Positions 40,383 to 54,128 of a DNA stretch of 64,000 nt are shown one piece after another. The notes beneath the pieces are model-generated. The model was not told the DNA's origin. It saw only the letters and a program-made list of their open reading frames with translations, and searched no databases. The stretch lies in the NCBI RefSeq assembly GCF_043290135.1, contig NC_134707.1, positions 137,641,319-137,705,318 of the forward strand, in the 5' to 3' direction. The DNA comes from Rhipicephalus microplus. Its lineage: Eukaryota; Arthropoda; Arachnida; Ixodida; Ixodidae. The position numbers and the translations under genes are program-made. The stretch's first letter is position 1, and the number at the start of each line of letters is the position of its first letter.

Positions 40383-40799
40383 TTCGAATAGGCACACGCA
40401 TACTCGTTTTTGAATGCGCACACGCATACTCGTTTTTGAATGCACACGCGCATACTCGTTTCGGAATACGCACGCGCATACTCGTTTTGGAACGCGCACG
40501 CGCATACTCGTTTTGGAATAGGCACGTGCGTACTCGTTTTTGAATGCGCACGCGCATACTCGTTTTTGAATAGACACGCGCGTACTCGTTTTGAACGCGA
40601 ACGCGCATACGCGTTAAAGAACATGCACACGCGTACTCGTTTTTAAATGCGCACGCGTATACTCGTTTTGAATGCACACGCGCATACTCGTTTTTGAACA
40701 TGCACACGCGTACTCGTTTTTGAATGCGCACGCGTATACTTGTTTTGAATGCACACGCGCATACTCGTTTTTGAATAGGCACGCGCGTACTCGTTTTTG

Positions 40800-43030
40800 A
40801 ATGCGCACGCGTATACTCGTTTCGGAATGCGCACGCGCATACTCGTTTTCGAAGCATATTTTTTTGGAATAGGCACGTGCGTGCTCGATATTGAAAGTGA
40901 ACGCACATACGCGTTTTTGAACATGCGCACGCGTACTTTGTTATGAATGCGCACGGGTATATTCGTTTTGAAAGCACAGGTGCATATTAGTTTTTGAATA
41001 GGCACGCACATACTCGTTTTTGACTTCACACGTGTATACTCGTTTCGGAGTGCGCACGCGCATGCTCGTTTTTGAATAGGCACGCGCGTACTCGTTTTTG
41101 AGTGCCCACGCGTACAATCGTTTTGAATGCGCAAGCGTATGCTCGTTTTTGAATGCACACGCGCATACTCGTTTTCGAATAGGCACGCGCATACTCGTTT
41201 TTGAATGCACACGCGCATACTCGTTTCTGATTGCGCACGCGCATACGCGTTTTTGAACAGGCACACGCGTACTCGTTTTTGAATGCGCACGCGCATACTC
41301 GTTTTCGAATAGGCACGCGCATACTCGTTTTCGAATGCGCACACGCATACTCGTTTTTGAATGCACACGCACATACTCGTTTCGGAATACGCACGCGCAT
41401 ACTCGTTTTGGAATGCGCACGCGCATACTCGTTTTTGAATAGGCACGCGCGTACTCGTTTTTGAACGCGAACGCGCATACGCGTTTTTGAACATGCACAC
41501 GCGTACTCGTTTTTGAATGCGCACGCGTATACTCGTTTTGAATGCACACGCACATACTCGTTTTTGAATAGGCACGCGCGTACTCGTTTTTGAATGCGCA
41601 CGCGTATACTCGTTTCGGAATGCGCACGCGCATACTCGTTTTCAAATAGGCACACGCATACTCGTTTTTGAATGCGCACAGGCATACTCGTTTTTGAATG
41701 CACACGCGCATACTCGTTTCGGAATAAGCACGCGACTACTCGTTTTTGAATAGGCACGCGCGTACTCGTTTTTGAACGAGAACGCGCATACGCGTTTTTG
41801 AACATGCACAAGCGTACACGTTTTTGAATGCGCACGCGTATACTCGTTTTGAATGCACACGCGCATACTCGTTTTTGAATGGGCACGCGCGTACTCGTTT
41901 TTGAATGCGCACGCGTATATTCGTTTCGGAATGCGCACGCGCATACTCGTTTTCGAATAGGCACACGCATACTCGTTTTTGAATGCGCACACGCATACTC
42001 GTTTTTGAATGCACACGCGCATACTCGTTTCGGAATACGCACGTGCATACTCGTTTTGGAACGCGCACGCGCATACTCGTTTTGGAATAGGCACGTGCGT
42101 ACTCGTTTTTGAATGCGAACGCGCATACGCGTTTTTGAACATGCACACGCGTACTCGTTTTTGAATGCGCACGCGTATACTCGTTTCGGAATGCGCACGC
42201 GCATACTCGTTTTCGAAGCATATTCGTTTTGGAATAGGCACGTGCGTGCTCGTTTTTGAAAGCGAACGCACATACGCATTTTTGAACATGCACACGCGTA
42301 CTTTGTTATGAATGCGCACGGGTATACTCGTTTTGAGTGCACACGCGCATATTCGTTTTTTAATAGGCACGCGCATACTCCTTTTTGACTTCGCACGTGT
42401 ATACTCGTTTCGGAATGCGCACGCGCAGGCTTGTTTTTGAATAGGCACGCGCGTACTCATTTTTGAATGCCCACGCGTACAATCGTTTTGAATGCGCACG
42501 CGTATACTCGTTTTTGAATGCACATGCGCATACTCGTTTTTGAATGCGCACACGCATACTCGTTTTTGAATGCACACGCACATACTCGTTTCGGAATACG
42601 CACTCGCATACTCGTTTTGGAATGCGCACGCGCATACTCTTTTTGAATAGGCACGCGCGTACTCGTTTTTGAACGCGAACGCGCATACGCGTTTTTGAAC
42701 ATGCACACGCGTACTCGTTTTTGAATGCGCACGCGTATACTCGTTTTGAATGCACACGCACATACTCGTTTTTGAATAGGCACGCGCGTACTCGTTTTTG
42801 AATGCGCACGCGTATACTCGTTTCGGAATGCGCACGCGCATACTCGTTTTCGAATAGGCACACGCATACTCGTTTTTGAATGCGCACAGGCATACTCGTT
42901 TTTGAATGCACACGCGCATACTCGTTTCGGAATAAGCACGCGACTACTAGTTTTTGAATAGGCACGCGCGTACTCGTTTTTGAACGCGAACGCGCATACG
43001 CGTTTTTGAACATGCACACGCGTACTCGTT
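40800..43030. repeat. 2236-bp tandem block, copy 1
   Basis: Repeated directly downstream with an offset of 2236 bp, which is exactly 86 times 26. Landmarks pair at 41231/43467, 41879/44115 and 42215/44451. At 40851 the copy carries a one-base deletion (GCATATTTTTTTGG against GCATATTTGTTTTGG), so the offset there is 2235. Confidence 0.88.
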
Positions 43031-45270
43031 TTTGAATGCGCACGCGTATACTCGTTTCGGAATGCGCACGCGCATACTCGTTTTCGAAGCATATTTGTTT
43101 TGGAATAGGCACGTGCGTGCTCGATATTGAAAGTGAACGCACATACGCGTTTTTGAACATGCACACGCGTACTTTGTTATGAATGCGCACGGGTATATTC
43201 GTTTTGAAAGCACACGTGCATATTCGTTTTTGAATAGGCACGCACATACTCGTTTTTGACTTCACACGTGTATACTCGTTTCGGAGTGCGCACGCGCATG
43301 CTCGTTTTTGAATAGGCACGCGCGTACTCGTTTTTGAGTGCCCACGCGTACAATCGTTTTGAATGCGCAAGCGTATGCTCGTTTTTGAATGCACACGCGC
43401 ATACTCGTTTTCGAATAGGCACGCGCATACTCGTTTTTGAATGCACACGCGCATACTCGTTTCTGATTGCGCACGCGCATACGCGTTTTTGAACAGGCAC
43501 ACGCGTACTCGTTTTTGAATGCGCACGCGCATACTCGTTTTCGAATAGGCACGCGCATACTCGTTTTCGAATGCGCACACGCATACTCGTTTTTGAATGC
43601 ACACGCACATACTCGTTTCGGAATAAGCACGCGCATACTCGTTTTGGAATGCGCACGCGCATACTCGTTTTTGAATAGGCACGCGCGTACTCGTTTTTGA
43701 ACGCGAACGCGCATACGCGTTTTTGAACATGCACACGCGTACTCGTTTTTGAATGCGCACGCGTATACTCGTTTTGAATGCACACGCACATACTCGTTTT
43801 TGAATAGGCACGCGCGTACTCGTTTTTGAATGCGCACGCGTATACTCGTTTCGGAATGCGCACGCGCATACTCGTTTTCAAATAGGCACACGCATACTCG
43901 TTTTTGAATGCGCACAGGCATACTCGTTTTTGAATGCACACGCGCATACTCGTTTCGGAATAAGCACGCGACTACTCGTTTTTGAATAGGCACGCGCGTA
44001 CTCGTTTTTGAACGAGAACGCGCATACGCGTTTTTGAACATGCACAAGCGTACACGTTTTTGAATGCGCACGCGTATACTCGTTTTGAATGCACACGCGC
44101 ATACTCGTTTTTGAATGGGCACGCGCGTACTCGTTTTTGAATGCGCACGCGTATATTCGTTTCGGAATGCGCACGCGCATACTCGTTTTCGAATAGGCAC
44201 ACGCATACTCGTTTTTGAATGCGCACACGCATACTCGTTTTTGAATGCACACGCGCATACTCGTTTCGGAATACGCACGTGCATACTCGTTTTGGAACGC
44301 GCACGCGCATACTCGTTTTGGAATAGGCACGTGCGTACTCGTTTTTGAATGCGAACGCGCATACGCGTTTTTGAACATGCACACGCGTACTCGTTTTTGA
44401 ATGCGCACGCGTATACTCGTTTCGGAATGCGAACGCGCATACTCGTTTTCGAAGCATATTCGTTTTGGAATAGGCACGTGCGTGCTCGTTTTTGAAAGCG
44501 AACGCACATACGCATTTTTGAACATGCACACGCGTACTTTGTTATGAATGCGCACGGGTATACTCGTTTTGAGTGCACACGCGCATATTCGTTTTTTAAT
44601 AGGCACGCGCATACTCCTTTTTGACTTCGCACGTGTATACTCGTTTCGGAATGCGCACGCGCATGCTTGTTTTTGAATAGGCACGCGCGTACTCATTTTT
44701 GAATGCCCACGCGTACAATCGTTTTGAATGCGCACGCGTATACTCGTTTTTGAATGCACATGCGCATACTCGTTTTCGAATGCGCACACGCATACTCGTT
44801 TTTGAATGCACACGCACATACTAGTTTCGGAATACGCACTCGCATACTCGTTTTGGAATGCGCACGCGCATACTCTTTTTGAATAGGCACGCGCGTACTC
44901 GTTTTTGAACGCGAACGCGCATACGCGTTTTTGAACATGCACACGCGTACTCGTTTTTGAATGCGCACGCGTATACTCGTTTTGAATGCACACGCACATA
45001 CTCGTTTTTGAATAGGCACGCGCGTACTCGTTTTTGAATGCGCACGCGTATACTCGTTTCGGAATGCGCACGCGCATACTCGTTTTCGAAAAGGCACACG
45101 CATACTCGTTTTTGAATGCGCACAGGCATACTCGTTTTTGAATGCACACGCGCATACTCGTTTCGGAATAAGCACGCGACTACTAGTTTTTGAATAGGCA
45201 CGCGCGTACTCGTTTTTGAACGCGAACGCGCATACGCGTTTTTGAACATGCACACGCGTACACGTTTTTG
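43031..45270. repeat. 2236-bp tandem block, copy 2
   Basis: Tandem copy of 40800-43030 with the same monomer order. The copies part at about 45260, where this one reads GCGTACACG and the other GCGTACTCG. Its 3' part overlaps the start of the 1778-bp tandem pair, showing that successive duplications used different endpoints. Confidence 0.87.
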
Positions 45271-46410
45271 AATGCGCACGCGTATACTCGTTTTGAATGC
45301 ACACGCGCATACTCGTTTTCGAAGCATATTCGTTTTGGAATAGGCACGTCCGTGCTCGTTATTGAAAGCGAACGCACATACGCGTTTTTGAACATGCACA
45401 CGCGTACTTTGTCATGAATGTGCACGGGTATACTCGTTTTGATTGCACACGCGCATATTCGTTTTTGAATAGGCACGCGCATACTCCTTTTAGACTTCGC
45501 ACGTGTATACTCGTTTTTGAATGCCCACGCGTACAATCGTTTTGAATGCGCACGCGTATACTGGTTTTTGAATGCACACGCGCATACTCGTTTTCGAATA
45601 GGCACGCGCATACTCGTTTTTGAATGCACACGCGCATACTCGTTTTTGAATGCACACGCGCATACTCGTTTTGCAATAGGCACGTGCATACTCGTTTTTG
45701 AATGCGCACGCGCATACGCGTTTTTTAACAGGCACACGCGTACTCGCTTTTGAATGCGTACGCCTATACTCGTTTCGGAATACGCACGCGCATACTCGTT
45801 TTGGAATGCGCATGCGTATACTCGTTTTGGAATAGGCACGGGCATACTCGTTTTTGAATGCGCAGACGCAATCTTGTTTTTGAATGCGCACGCGCATACT
45901 CGTTTTTGATTAGGCACGCGCGTACTCGTTTTTGAATGCGCACGCGCATACTCGTTTTTGATTGCACACGCTCGTACTCGTTTCGAAATAGGCACGCACA
46001 TACTCGTTTTTGAATGCGCACACGCATACTCATAATTTAATGAACACGCGCATAATCTTTTGGAATAGGCACGTGCGTACTCGTTTTTGAGTGTGCACGC
46101 GCATACGCGTTTTTGAACATGGACACGCGTACTCGTTTTTGAATGCACGCGCGCATACTCGTTTTCGAATACGCACGCGCATACTCGTTTTTGAATGCGC
46201 GCACGCAGGCTCGTTTTTGAATGCACACGCGCATACTCGTTTCGGAATACGCACGCGCATACTCGTTTTGGAAAGCGCACGCGCATACTCGTTTTCGAAT
46301 AGGCACGCGCATACTCGTTTTTGAATGCACACACGCATACTCGTTTTTGAATGCGCACGCGCATACGCGTTTTTGAACAGGCACACGCGTACTCGTTTTT
46401 GAATGCGCAC
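44633..46410. repeat. 1778-bp tandem block, copy 1
   Basis: Begins at a GTGTATACTCGTTTCGG monomer and recurs at 46411 with a constant offset of 1778 bp (44693/46471, 45321/47099, 46091/47869). It includes the GCAGACGCAATCTTG monomer at about 45863. Confidence 0.88.
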
Positions 46411-48188
46411 GTGTATACTCGTTTCGGAATGCGCACGCGCATGCTTGTTTTTGAATAGGCACGCGCGTACTCATTTTTGAATGCCCACGCGTACAATCGT
46501 TTTGAATGCGCACGCGTATACTCGTTTTTGAATGCACACGCGCATACTCGTTTTCGAATGCGCACACGCATACTCGTTTTTGAATGCACACGCACATACT
46601 CGTTTCGGAATACGCACGCGCATACTCGTTTTGGAATGCGCACGCGCATACTCTTTTTGAATAGGCACGCGCGTACTCGTTTTTGAACGCGAACGCGCAT
46701 ACGCGTTTTTGAACATGCACACGCGTACTCGTTTTTGAATGCGCACGCGTATACTCGTTTTGAATGCACACGCACATACTCGTTTTTGAATAGGCACGCG
46801 CGTACTCGTTTTTGAATGCGCACGCGTATACTCGTTTCGGAATGCGCACGCGCATACTCGTTTTCGAATAGGCACACGCATACTCGTTTTTGAATGCGCA
46901 CAGGCATACTCGTTTTTGAATGCACACGCGCATACTCGTTTCGGAATAAGCACGCGACTACTAGTTTTTGAATAGGCACGCGCGTACTCGTTTTTGAACG
47001 CGAACGCGCATACGCGTTTTTGAACATGCACACGCGTACACGTTTTTGAATGCGCACGCGTATACTCGTTTTGAATGCACACGCGCATACTCGTTTTCGA
47101 AGCATATTCGTTTTGGAATAGGCACGTGCGTGCTCGTTATTGAAAGCGAACGCACATACGCGTTTTTGAACATGCACACGCGTACTTTGTTATGAATGTG
47201 CACGGGTATACTCGTTTTGATTGCACACGCGCATATTCGTTTTTGAATAGGCACGCGCATACTCCTTTTAGACTTCGCACGTGTATACTCGTTTTTGAAT
47301 GCCCACGCGTACAATCGTTTTGAATGCGCACGCGTATACTGGTTTTTGAATGCACACGCGCATACTCGTTTTCGAATAGGCACGCGCATACTCGTTTTTG
47401 AATGCACACGCGCATACTCGTTTTTGAATGCACACGCGCATACTCGTTTTGCAATAGGCACGTGCATACTCGTTTTTGAATGCGCACGCGCATACGCGTT
47501 TTTGAACAGGCACACGCGTACTCGTTTTTGAATGCGTACGCGTATACTCGTTTCGGAATACGCACGCGCATACTCGTTTTGGAATGCGCATGCGTATACT
47601 CGTTTTGGAATAGGCACGGGCATACTCGTTTTTGAATGCGCAGACGCAATCTTGTTTTTGAATGCGCACGCGCATACTCGTTTTTGATTAGGCACGCGCG
47701 TACTCGTTTTTGAATGCGCACGCGCATACTCGTTTTTGATTGCACACGCTCGTACTCGTTTCGAAATAGGCACGCACATACTCGTTTTTGAATGCGCACA
47801 CGCATACTCATAATTTAATGAACACGCGCATAATCTTTTGGAATAGGCACGTGCGTACTCGTTTTTGAGTGTGCACGCGCATACGCGTTTTTGAACATGG
47901 ACACGCGTACTCGTTTTTGAATGCACGCGCGCATACTCGTTTTCGAATACGCACGCGCATACTCGTTTTTGAATGCGCGCACGCAGGCTCGTTTTTGAAT
48001 GCACACGCGCATACTCGTTTCGGAATACGCACGCGCATACTCGTTTTGGAAAGCGCACGCGCATACTCGTTTTCGAATAGGCACGCGCATACTCGTTTTT
48101 GAATGCACACACGCATACTCGTTTTTGAATGCGCACGCGCATACGCGTTTTTGAACAGGCACACGCGTACTCGTTTTTGAATGCGCAC
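46411..48188. repeat. 1778-bp tandem block, copy 2
   Basis: Tandem copy of 44633-46410. After 48188 the sequence diverges, from a GTGTATAC monomer to a GTGCATAC monomer. Part of this copy (from about 47440) was then included in the next, 2297-bp, duplication. Confidence 0.88.
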
Positions 48189-49736
48189 GTGCATACTCGT
48201 TTTCGAATAGGCACGCGCATACTCGTTTTCGAATGCGCACACGCATACTCGTTTTTAAATGCACACGCATACTCGTTTTTGAATGCACACGCGCATACTC
48301 GTTTCGGAATAAGCACGCGACTACTCGTTTTTGAATAGGCACGTGCGTACTCGTTTTTGAACGCGAACGCGCATACGCGTTTTTGAACATGCACACGCGC
48401 ACACGTTTTTGAATGCGCACGCGTATACTCGTTTTGAATGCAAACGCGCATACTCCTTTTTAAATGGGCACGCGCGTACTCGTTTTTGAATGCGCACGCG
48501 TATACTCGTTTCGGAATGCGCACGCGCATAATCGTTTTCGAATAGGCACGCGCATACTCGTTGTTGAATGCGCACACGCATACTCGTTTTCGAATGCACA
48601 CGCGCATACTCGTTTCGGAATACGCACGCGCATACTCGTTTTGGAACGCGCACGCGCATACTCGTTTTGGAATAGGCACGTGCGTACTCATTTTTGAATG
48701 CCAACGCGCATACTCGCTTTTGAACATGCACACGCGTACTCGTTTTTGAATGCGCACGCGTATAGTTGTTTTGAATGCACACGCGCATACTCGTTTTTGA
48801 ATAGGCACGTGCGTACTCGTTTTTGAATGCGCACGCGTATACTCGTTTCGGAATGCGCACGCGCATACTCGGTTTCGAAGCATATTCGTTTTGGAATAGG
48901 CACGTGCGTGCTCGTTTTTGAAAGCGAACGCACATACGCGTTTTTGAACATGCACACGCGTACTTTGTTATGAATGCGCACGGGTATACTCGTTTTGAAT
49001 GCACACGCGCATATTAGTTTTTGAATAGGCACGCGCATACTCGTTTTTGACTTCGCACGTGTAAATTCGTTTCGGAATGCGCACGCGCATGCTCGTTTTT
49101 GAATAGGCACGCGCGTACTCGTTTTTGAACGCGAACGCGCATACGCGTTTTTGAACATGCACACGCGTACTCGTTTTTGAATGCCCATGCCTATACTCGT
49201 TTTGAATGCACACGCGCATACTCGTTTTTGAATAGGCACGCGCGTACTCGTTTTTGAATGCGCACGCGTATACTCGTTTCAGAATGCGCACGCGCATACT
49301 CGTTTTCGAATAGGCACACGCATACTCGTTTTTGAATGCGCACACGCATACTCGTTTTTGAATGCACACGCGCATACTCGTTTCGGAATAAGCACGCGAC
49401 TACTCGTTTTTGAATAGGCACGTGCGTACTCGTTTTTGAACGCGAACGCGCATACGCGTTTTTGAACATGCACACGCGTACACGTTTTTGAATGCGCACG
49501 CGTATACTCGTTTTGAATGCAAACGCGCATACTCCTTTTTAAATGGGCACGCGCGTACTCGTTTTTGAATGCGCACGCGTATACTCGTTTCGGAATGCGC
49601 ACGCGCATAATCGTTTTCGAATAGGCACGCGCATACTCGTTGTTGAATGCGCACACGCATACTCGTTTTCGAATGCACACGCGCATACTCGTTTCGGAAT
49701 ACGCACGCGCATACTCGTTTTGGAACGCGCACGCGC
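47440..49736. repeat. 2297-bp tandem block, copy 1
   Basis: Starts at a TTTTGCAATAGGCACGTGC monomer and is repeated from 49737. The offset is 2297 bp at 47869/50166 and 2294 bp from 48464/50758 onward, because of a 3-base deletion at about 50640 in the second copy. A region within it (48464) also recurs 1079 bp later at 49543. Confidence 0.86.
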
Positions 49737-52030
49737 ATACTCGTTTTGCAATAGGCACGTGCATACTCGTTTTTGAATGCGCACGCGCATACGCGTTTTT
49801 GAACAGGCACACGCGTACTCGTTTTTGAATGCGTACGCGTATACTCGTTTCGGAATACGCACGCGCATACTCGTTTTGGAATGCGCATGCGTATACTCGT
49901 TTTGGAATAGGCACGGGCATACTCGTTTTTGAATGCGCAGACGCAATCTTGTTTTTGAATGCGCACGCGCATACTCGTTTTTGATTAGGCACGCGCGTAC
50001 TCGTTTTTGAATGCGCACGCGCATACTCGTTTTTGATTGCACACGCTCGTACTCGTTTCGAAATAGGCACGCACATACTCGTTTTTGAATGCGCACACGC
50101 ATACTCATAATTTAATGAACACGCGCATAATCTTTTGGAATAGGCACGTGCGTACTCGTTTTTGAGTGTGCACGCGCATACGCGTTTTTGAACATGGACA
50201 CGCGTACTCGTTTTTGAATGCACGCGCGCATACTCGTTTTCGAATACGCACGCGCATACTCGTTTTTGAATGCGCGCACGCAGGCTCGTTTTTGAATGCA
50301 CACGCGCATACTCGTTTCGGAATACGCACGCGCATACTCGTTTTGGAAAGCGCACGCGCATACTCGTTTTCGAATAGGCACGCGCATACTCGTTTTTGAA
50401 TGCACACACGCATACTCGTTTTTGAATGCGCACGCGCATACGCGTTTTTGAACAGGCACACGCGTACTCGTTTTTGAATGCGCACGTGCATACTCGTTTT
50501 CGAATAGGCACGCGCATACTCGTTTTCGAATGCGCACACGCATACTCGTTTTTAAATGCACACGCATACTCGTTTTTGAATGCACACGCGCATACTCGTT
50601 TCGGAATAAGCACGCGACTACTCGTTTTTGAATAGGCACGTTACTCGTTTTTGAACGCGAACGCGCATACGCGTTTTTGAACATGCACACGCGCACACGT
50701 TTTTGAATGCGCACGCGTATACTCGTTTTGAATGCAAACGCGCATACTCCTTTTTAAATGGGCACGCGCGTACTCGTTTTTGAATGCGCACGCGTATACT
50801 CGTTTCGGAATGCGCACGCGCATAATCGTTTTCGAATAGGCACGCGCATACTCGTTGTTGAATGCGCACACGCATACTCGTTTTCGAATGCACACGCGCA
50901 TACTCGTTTCGGAATACGCACGCGCATACTCGTTTTGGAACGCGCACGCGCATACTCGTTTTGGAATAGGCACGTGCGTACTCATTTTTGAATGCCAACG
51001 CGCATACTCGCTTTTGAACATGCACACGCGTACTCGTTTTTGAATGCGCACGCGTATAGTTGTTTTGAATGCACACGCGCATACTCGTTTTTGAATAGGC
51101 ACGTGCGTACTCGTTTTTGAATGCGCACGCGTATACTCGTTTCGGAATGCGCACGCGCATACTCGGTTTCGAAGCATATTCGTTTTGGAATAGGCACGTG
51201 CGTGCTCGTTTTTGAAAGCGAACGCACATACGCGTTTTTGAACATGCACACGCGTACTTTGTTATGAATGCGCACGGGTATACTCGTTTTGAATGCACAC
51301 GCGCATATTAGTTTTTGAATAGGCACGCGCATACTCGTTTTTGACTTCGCACGTGTAAATTCGTTTCGGAATGCGCACGCGCATGCTCGTTTTTGAATAG
51401 GCACGCGCGTACTCGTTTTTGAACGCGAACGCGCATACGCGTTTTTGAACATGCACACGCGTACTCGTTTTTGAATGCCCATGCCTATACTCGTTTTGAA
51501 TGCACACGCGCATACTCGTTTTTGAATAGGCACGCGCGTACTCGTTTTTGAATGCGCACGCGTATACTCGTTTCAGAATGCGCACGCGCATACTCGTTTT
51601 CGAATAGGCACACGCATACTCGTTTTTGAATGCGCACACGCATACTCGTTTTTGAATGCACACGCGCATACTCGTTTCGGAATAAGCACGCGACTACTCG
51701 TTTTTGAATAGGCACGTGCGTACTCGTTTTTGAACGCGAACGCGCATACGCGTTTTTGAACATGCACACGCGTACACGTTTTTGAATGCGCACGCGTATA
51801 CTCGTTTTGAATGCAAACGCGCATACTCCTTTTTAAATGGGCACGCGCGTACTCGTTTTTGAATGCGCACGCGTATACTCGTTTCGGAATGCGCACGCGC
51901 ATAATCGTTTTCGAATAGGCACGCGCATACTCGTTGTTGAATGCGCACACGCATACTCGTTTTCGAATGCACACGCGCATACTCGTTTCGGAATACGCAC
52001 GCGCATACTCGTTTTGGAACGCGCACGCGC
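49737..52030. repeat. 2297-bp tandem block, copy 2
   Basis: Tandem copy of 47440-49736. It carries the 3-base deletion that turns CACGTGCGTACTCG into CACGTTACTCG at about 50640. Within it the 1079-bp internal repeat is again present (50758/51837), and a partial further copy of that repeat runs on to about 52400. Confidence 0.86.
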
Positions 52031-53015
52031 ATACTCGTTTTGGAATAGGCACGTGCGTACTCATTTTTGAATGCCAACGCGCATACTCGCTTTTGAACAT
52101 GCACACGCGTACTCGTTTTTGAATGCGCACGCGTATAGTTGTTTTGAATGCACACGCGCATACTCGTTTTTGAATAGGCACGTGCGTACTCGTTTTTGAA
52201 TGCGCACGCGTATACTCGTTTCGGAATGCGCACGCGCATACTCGGTTTCGAAGCATATTCGTTTTGGAATAGGCACGTGCGTGCTCGTTTCTGAAAGCGA
52301 ACGCACATACGCGTTTTTGAACATGCACACGCGTACTTTGTTATGAATGCGCACGGGTATACTCGTTTTGAATGCACACGCGCATATTAGTTTTTGAATA
52401 GGCACGCACATACTCGTTTTTGACTTCGCACGTGTATACTCGTTTCGGAATGCGCACGCGCATGCTCGTTTTTGAATAGGCACGCGCGTACTCGTTTTTG
52501 AATGCCCACGCGTACAATCGTTTTGAATGCGCACGCGTATACTCGTTTTTGAATGCACACGCGCATACTCGTTTTCGAATAGGCACGCGCATACTCGTTT
52601 TTGAATGCACACGCGCATACTCGTTTTTGAATGCACACGCGCATACTCGTTTCGAAATAGGCACGCGCATACTCGTTTGGGAAGGCGCACGCGCATACTT
52701 ATTTTTGAATGCACACGCGCATACTCAATTTGGAATAGGCACGCGCATACTCGTTTTTGAATGCGCACACGCATACTCGTATTTGATTGCGCACGCGCAT
52801 ACTCGTTTTGCAATAGGCACGTGTATACTCGTTTTTGAATACGCACGCGCATACGCGGATTTGAACAGGCACACGCGTACTCGTTTTTGAATGCGCACGC
52901 GCATACTCGTTTTCGAATAGGCAAGCGCATACTCGTTTTCGAATGCGCACACGCGTACTCGTTTTTGAATAGGCACGCGCGTACTCGTTTTTGAATGCGC
53001 ACGCGTATACTCGTT

Positions 53016-54128
53016 TCGGAACGCGCACGCGCATACTCGTTTTCGAATAGGCACACGCATACTCGTTTTTGAATGCGCACACGCATACTCGTTTTTGAAT
53101 GCACACGCGCATACTCGTTTCGGAATACGCACGCGCATACTCGTTTTGGAACGCGCACGCGCATACTCGTTTTGGAATAGGCACGTGCGTACTCGTTTTT
53201 GAATGCGAACGCGCATACGCGTTTTTGAACATGCACACGCGTACTCGTTTTTGAATGCGCACGCGTATACTCGTTTCGGAATGCGCACGCGCATACTCGT
53301 TTTCGAAGCATATTCGTTTTGGAATAGGCACGTGCGTGCTCGTTTTTGAAAGCGAACGCACATACGCATTTTTGAACATGCACACGCGTACTTTGTTATG
53401 AATGCGCACGGGTATACTCGTTTTGAATGCACACGCGCATATTCGTTTTTGAATAGGCACGCGCATACTCCTTTTTGACTTCGCACGTGTATACTCGTTT
53501 CGGAATGCGCACGCGCATGCTTGTTTTTGAATAGGCACGCGCGTACTCATTTTTGAATGCCCACGCGTACAATCGTTTTGAATGCGCACGCGTATACTCG
53601 TTTTTGAATGCACACGCGCATACTCCTTTTCAAATAGGCACGCGCCTACTCGTTTTTGAATGCACACGCGCATACTCGTTTTTGAATGCACACGCGCATA
53701 CTCGTTTCGAAATAGGCACGCGCATACTCGTTTGGGAAGGCGCACGCGCATACTCGTTTTTGAATAGGCATGCGCGTACTCGTTTTTGAATGCGCACGCG
53801 CATACTTGTTTTTGAATGCACACGCGCATACTCAATTTGGAATAGGCACGCGCATACTCGTTTTTGAATGCGCACACGCATACTCGTATTTGATTGCGCA
53901 CGCGCATACTCGTTTTGCAATAGGCACGTGCATACTCGTTTTTGAATGCGCACGCGCATACGCGTTTTTGAACAGGCACACGCGTACTCGTTTTTGAATG
54001 CGCACGCGCATACTCGTTTTCGAATAGGCACGCGCATACTCGTTTTCGAATGCGCACACGCATACTCGTTTTTCAATGCACACGCACATACTCGTTTCGG
54101 AATACGCACGCGCATACTCGTTTTTGAA
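53016..54128. repeat. Dispersed block C, copy 2
   Basis: Second copy of 37188-38300, separated from it by several unrelated tandem blocks. The constant 15828-bp offset over about 1.1 kb shows one ancestral segment rather than chance similarity of monomers. Confidence 0.8.
53812..53822. other. Paralogous empty insertion site 3
   Basis: Third uninterrupted version of the site, in dispersed block C copy 2, 15828 bp after the one at 37984. A shortened relative also occurs near 52707, where CATACTTATTTTTG precedes the same CATACTCAATTTGG context. Confidence 0.88.
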
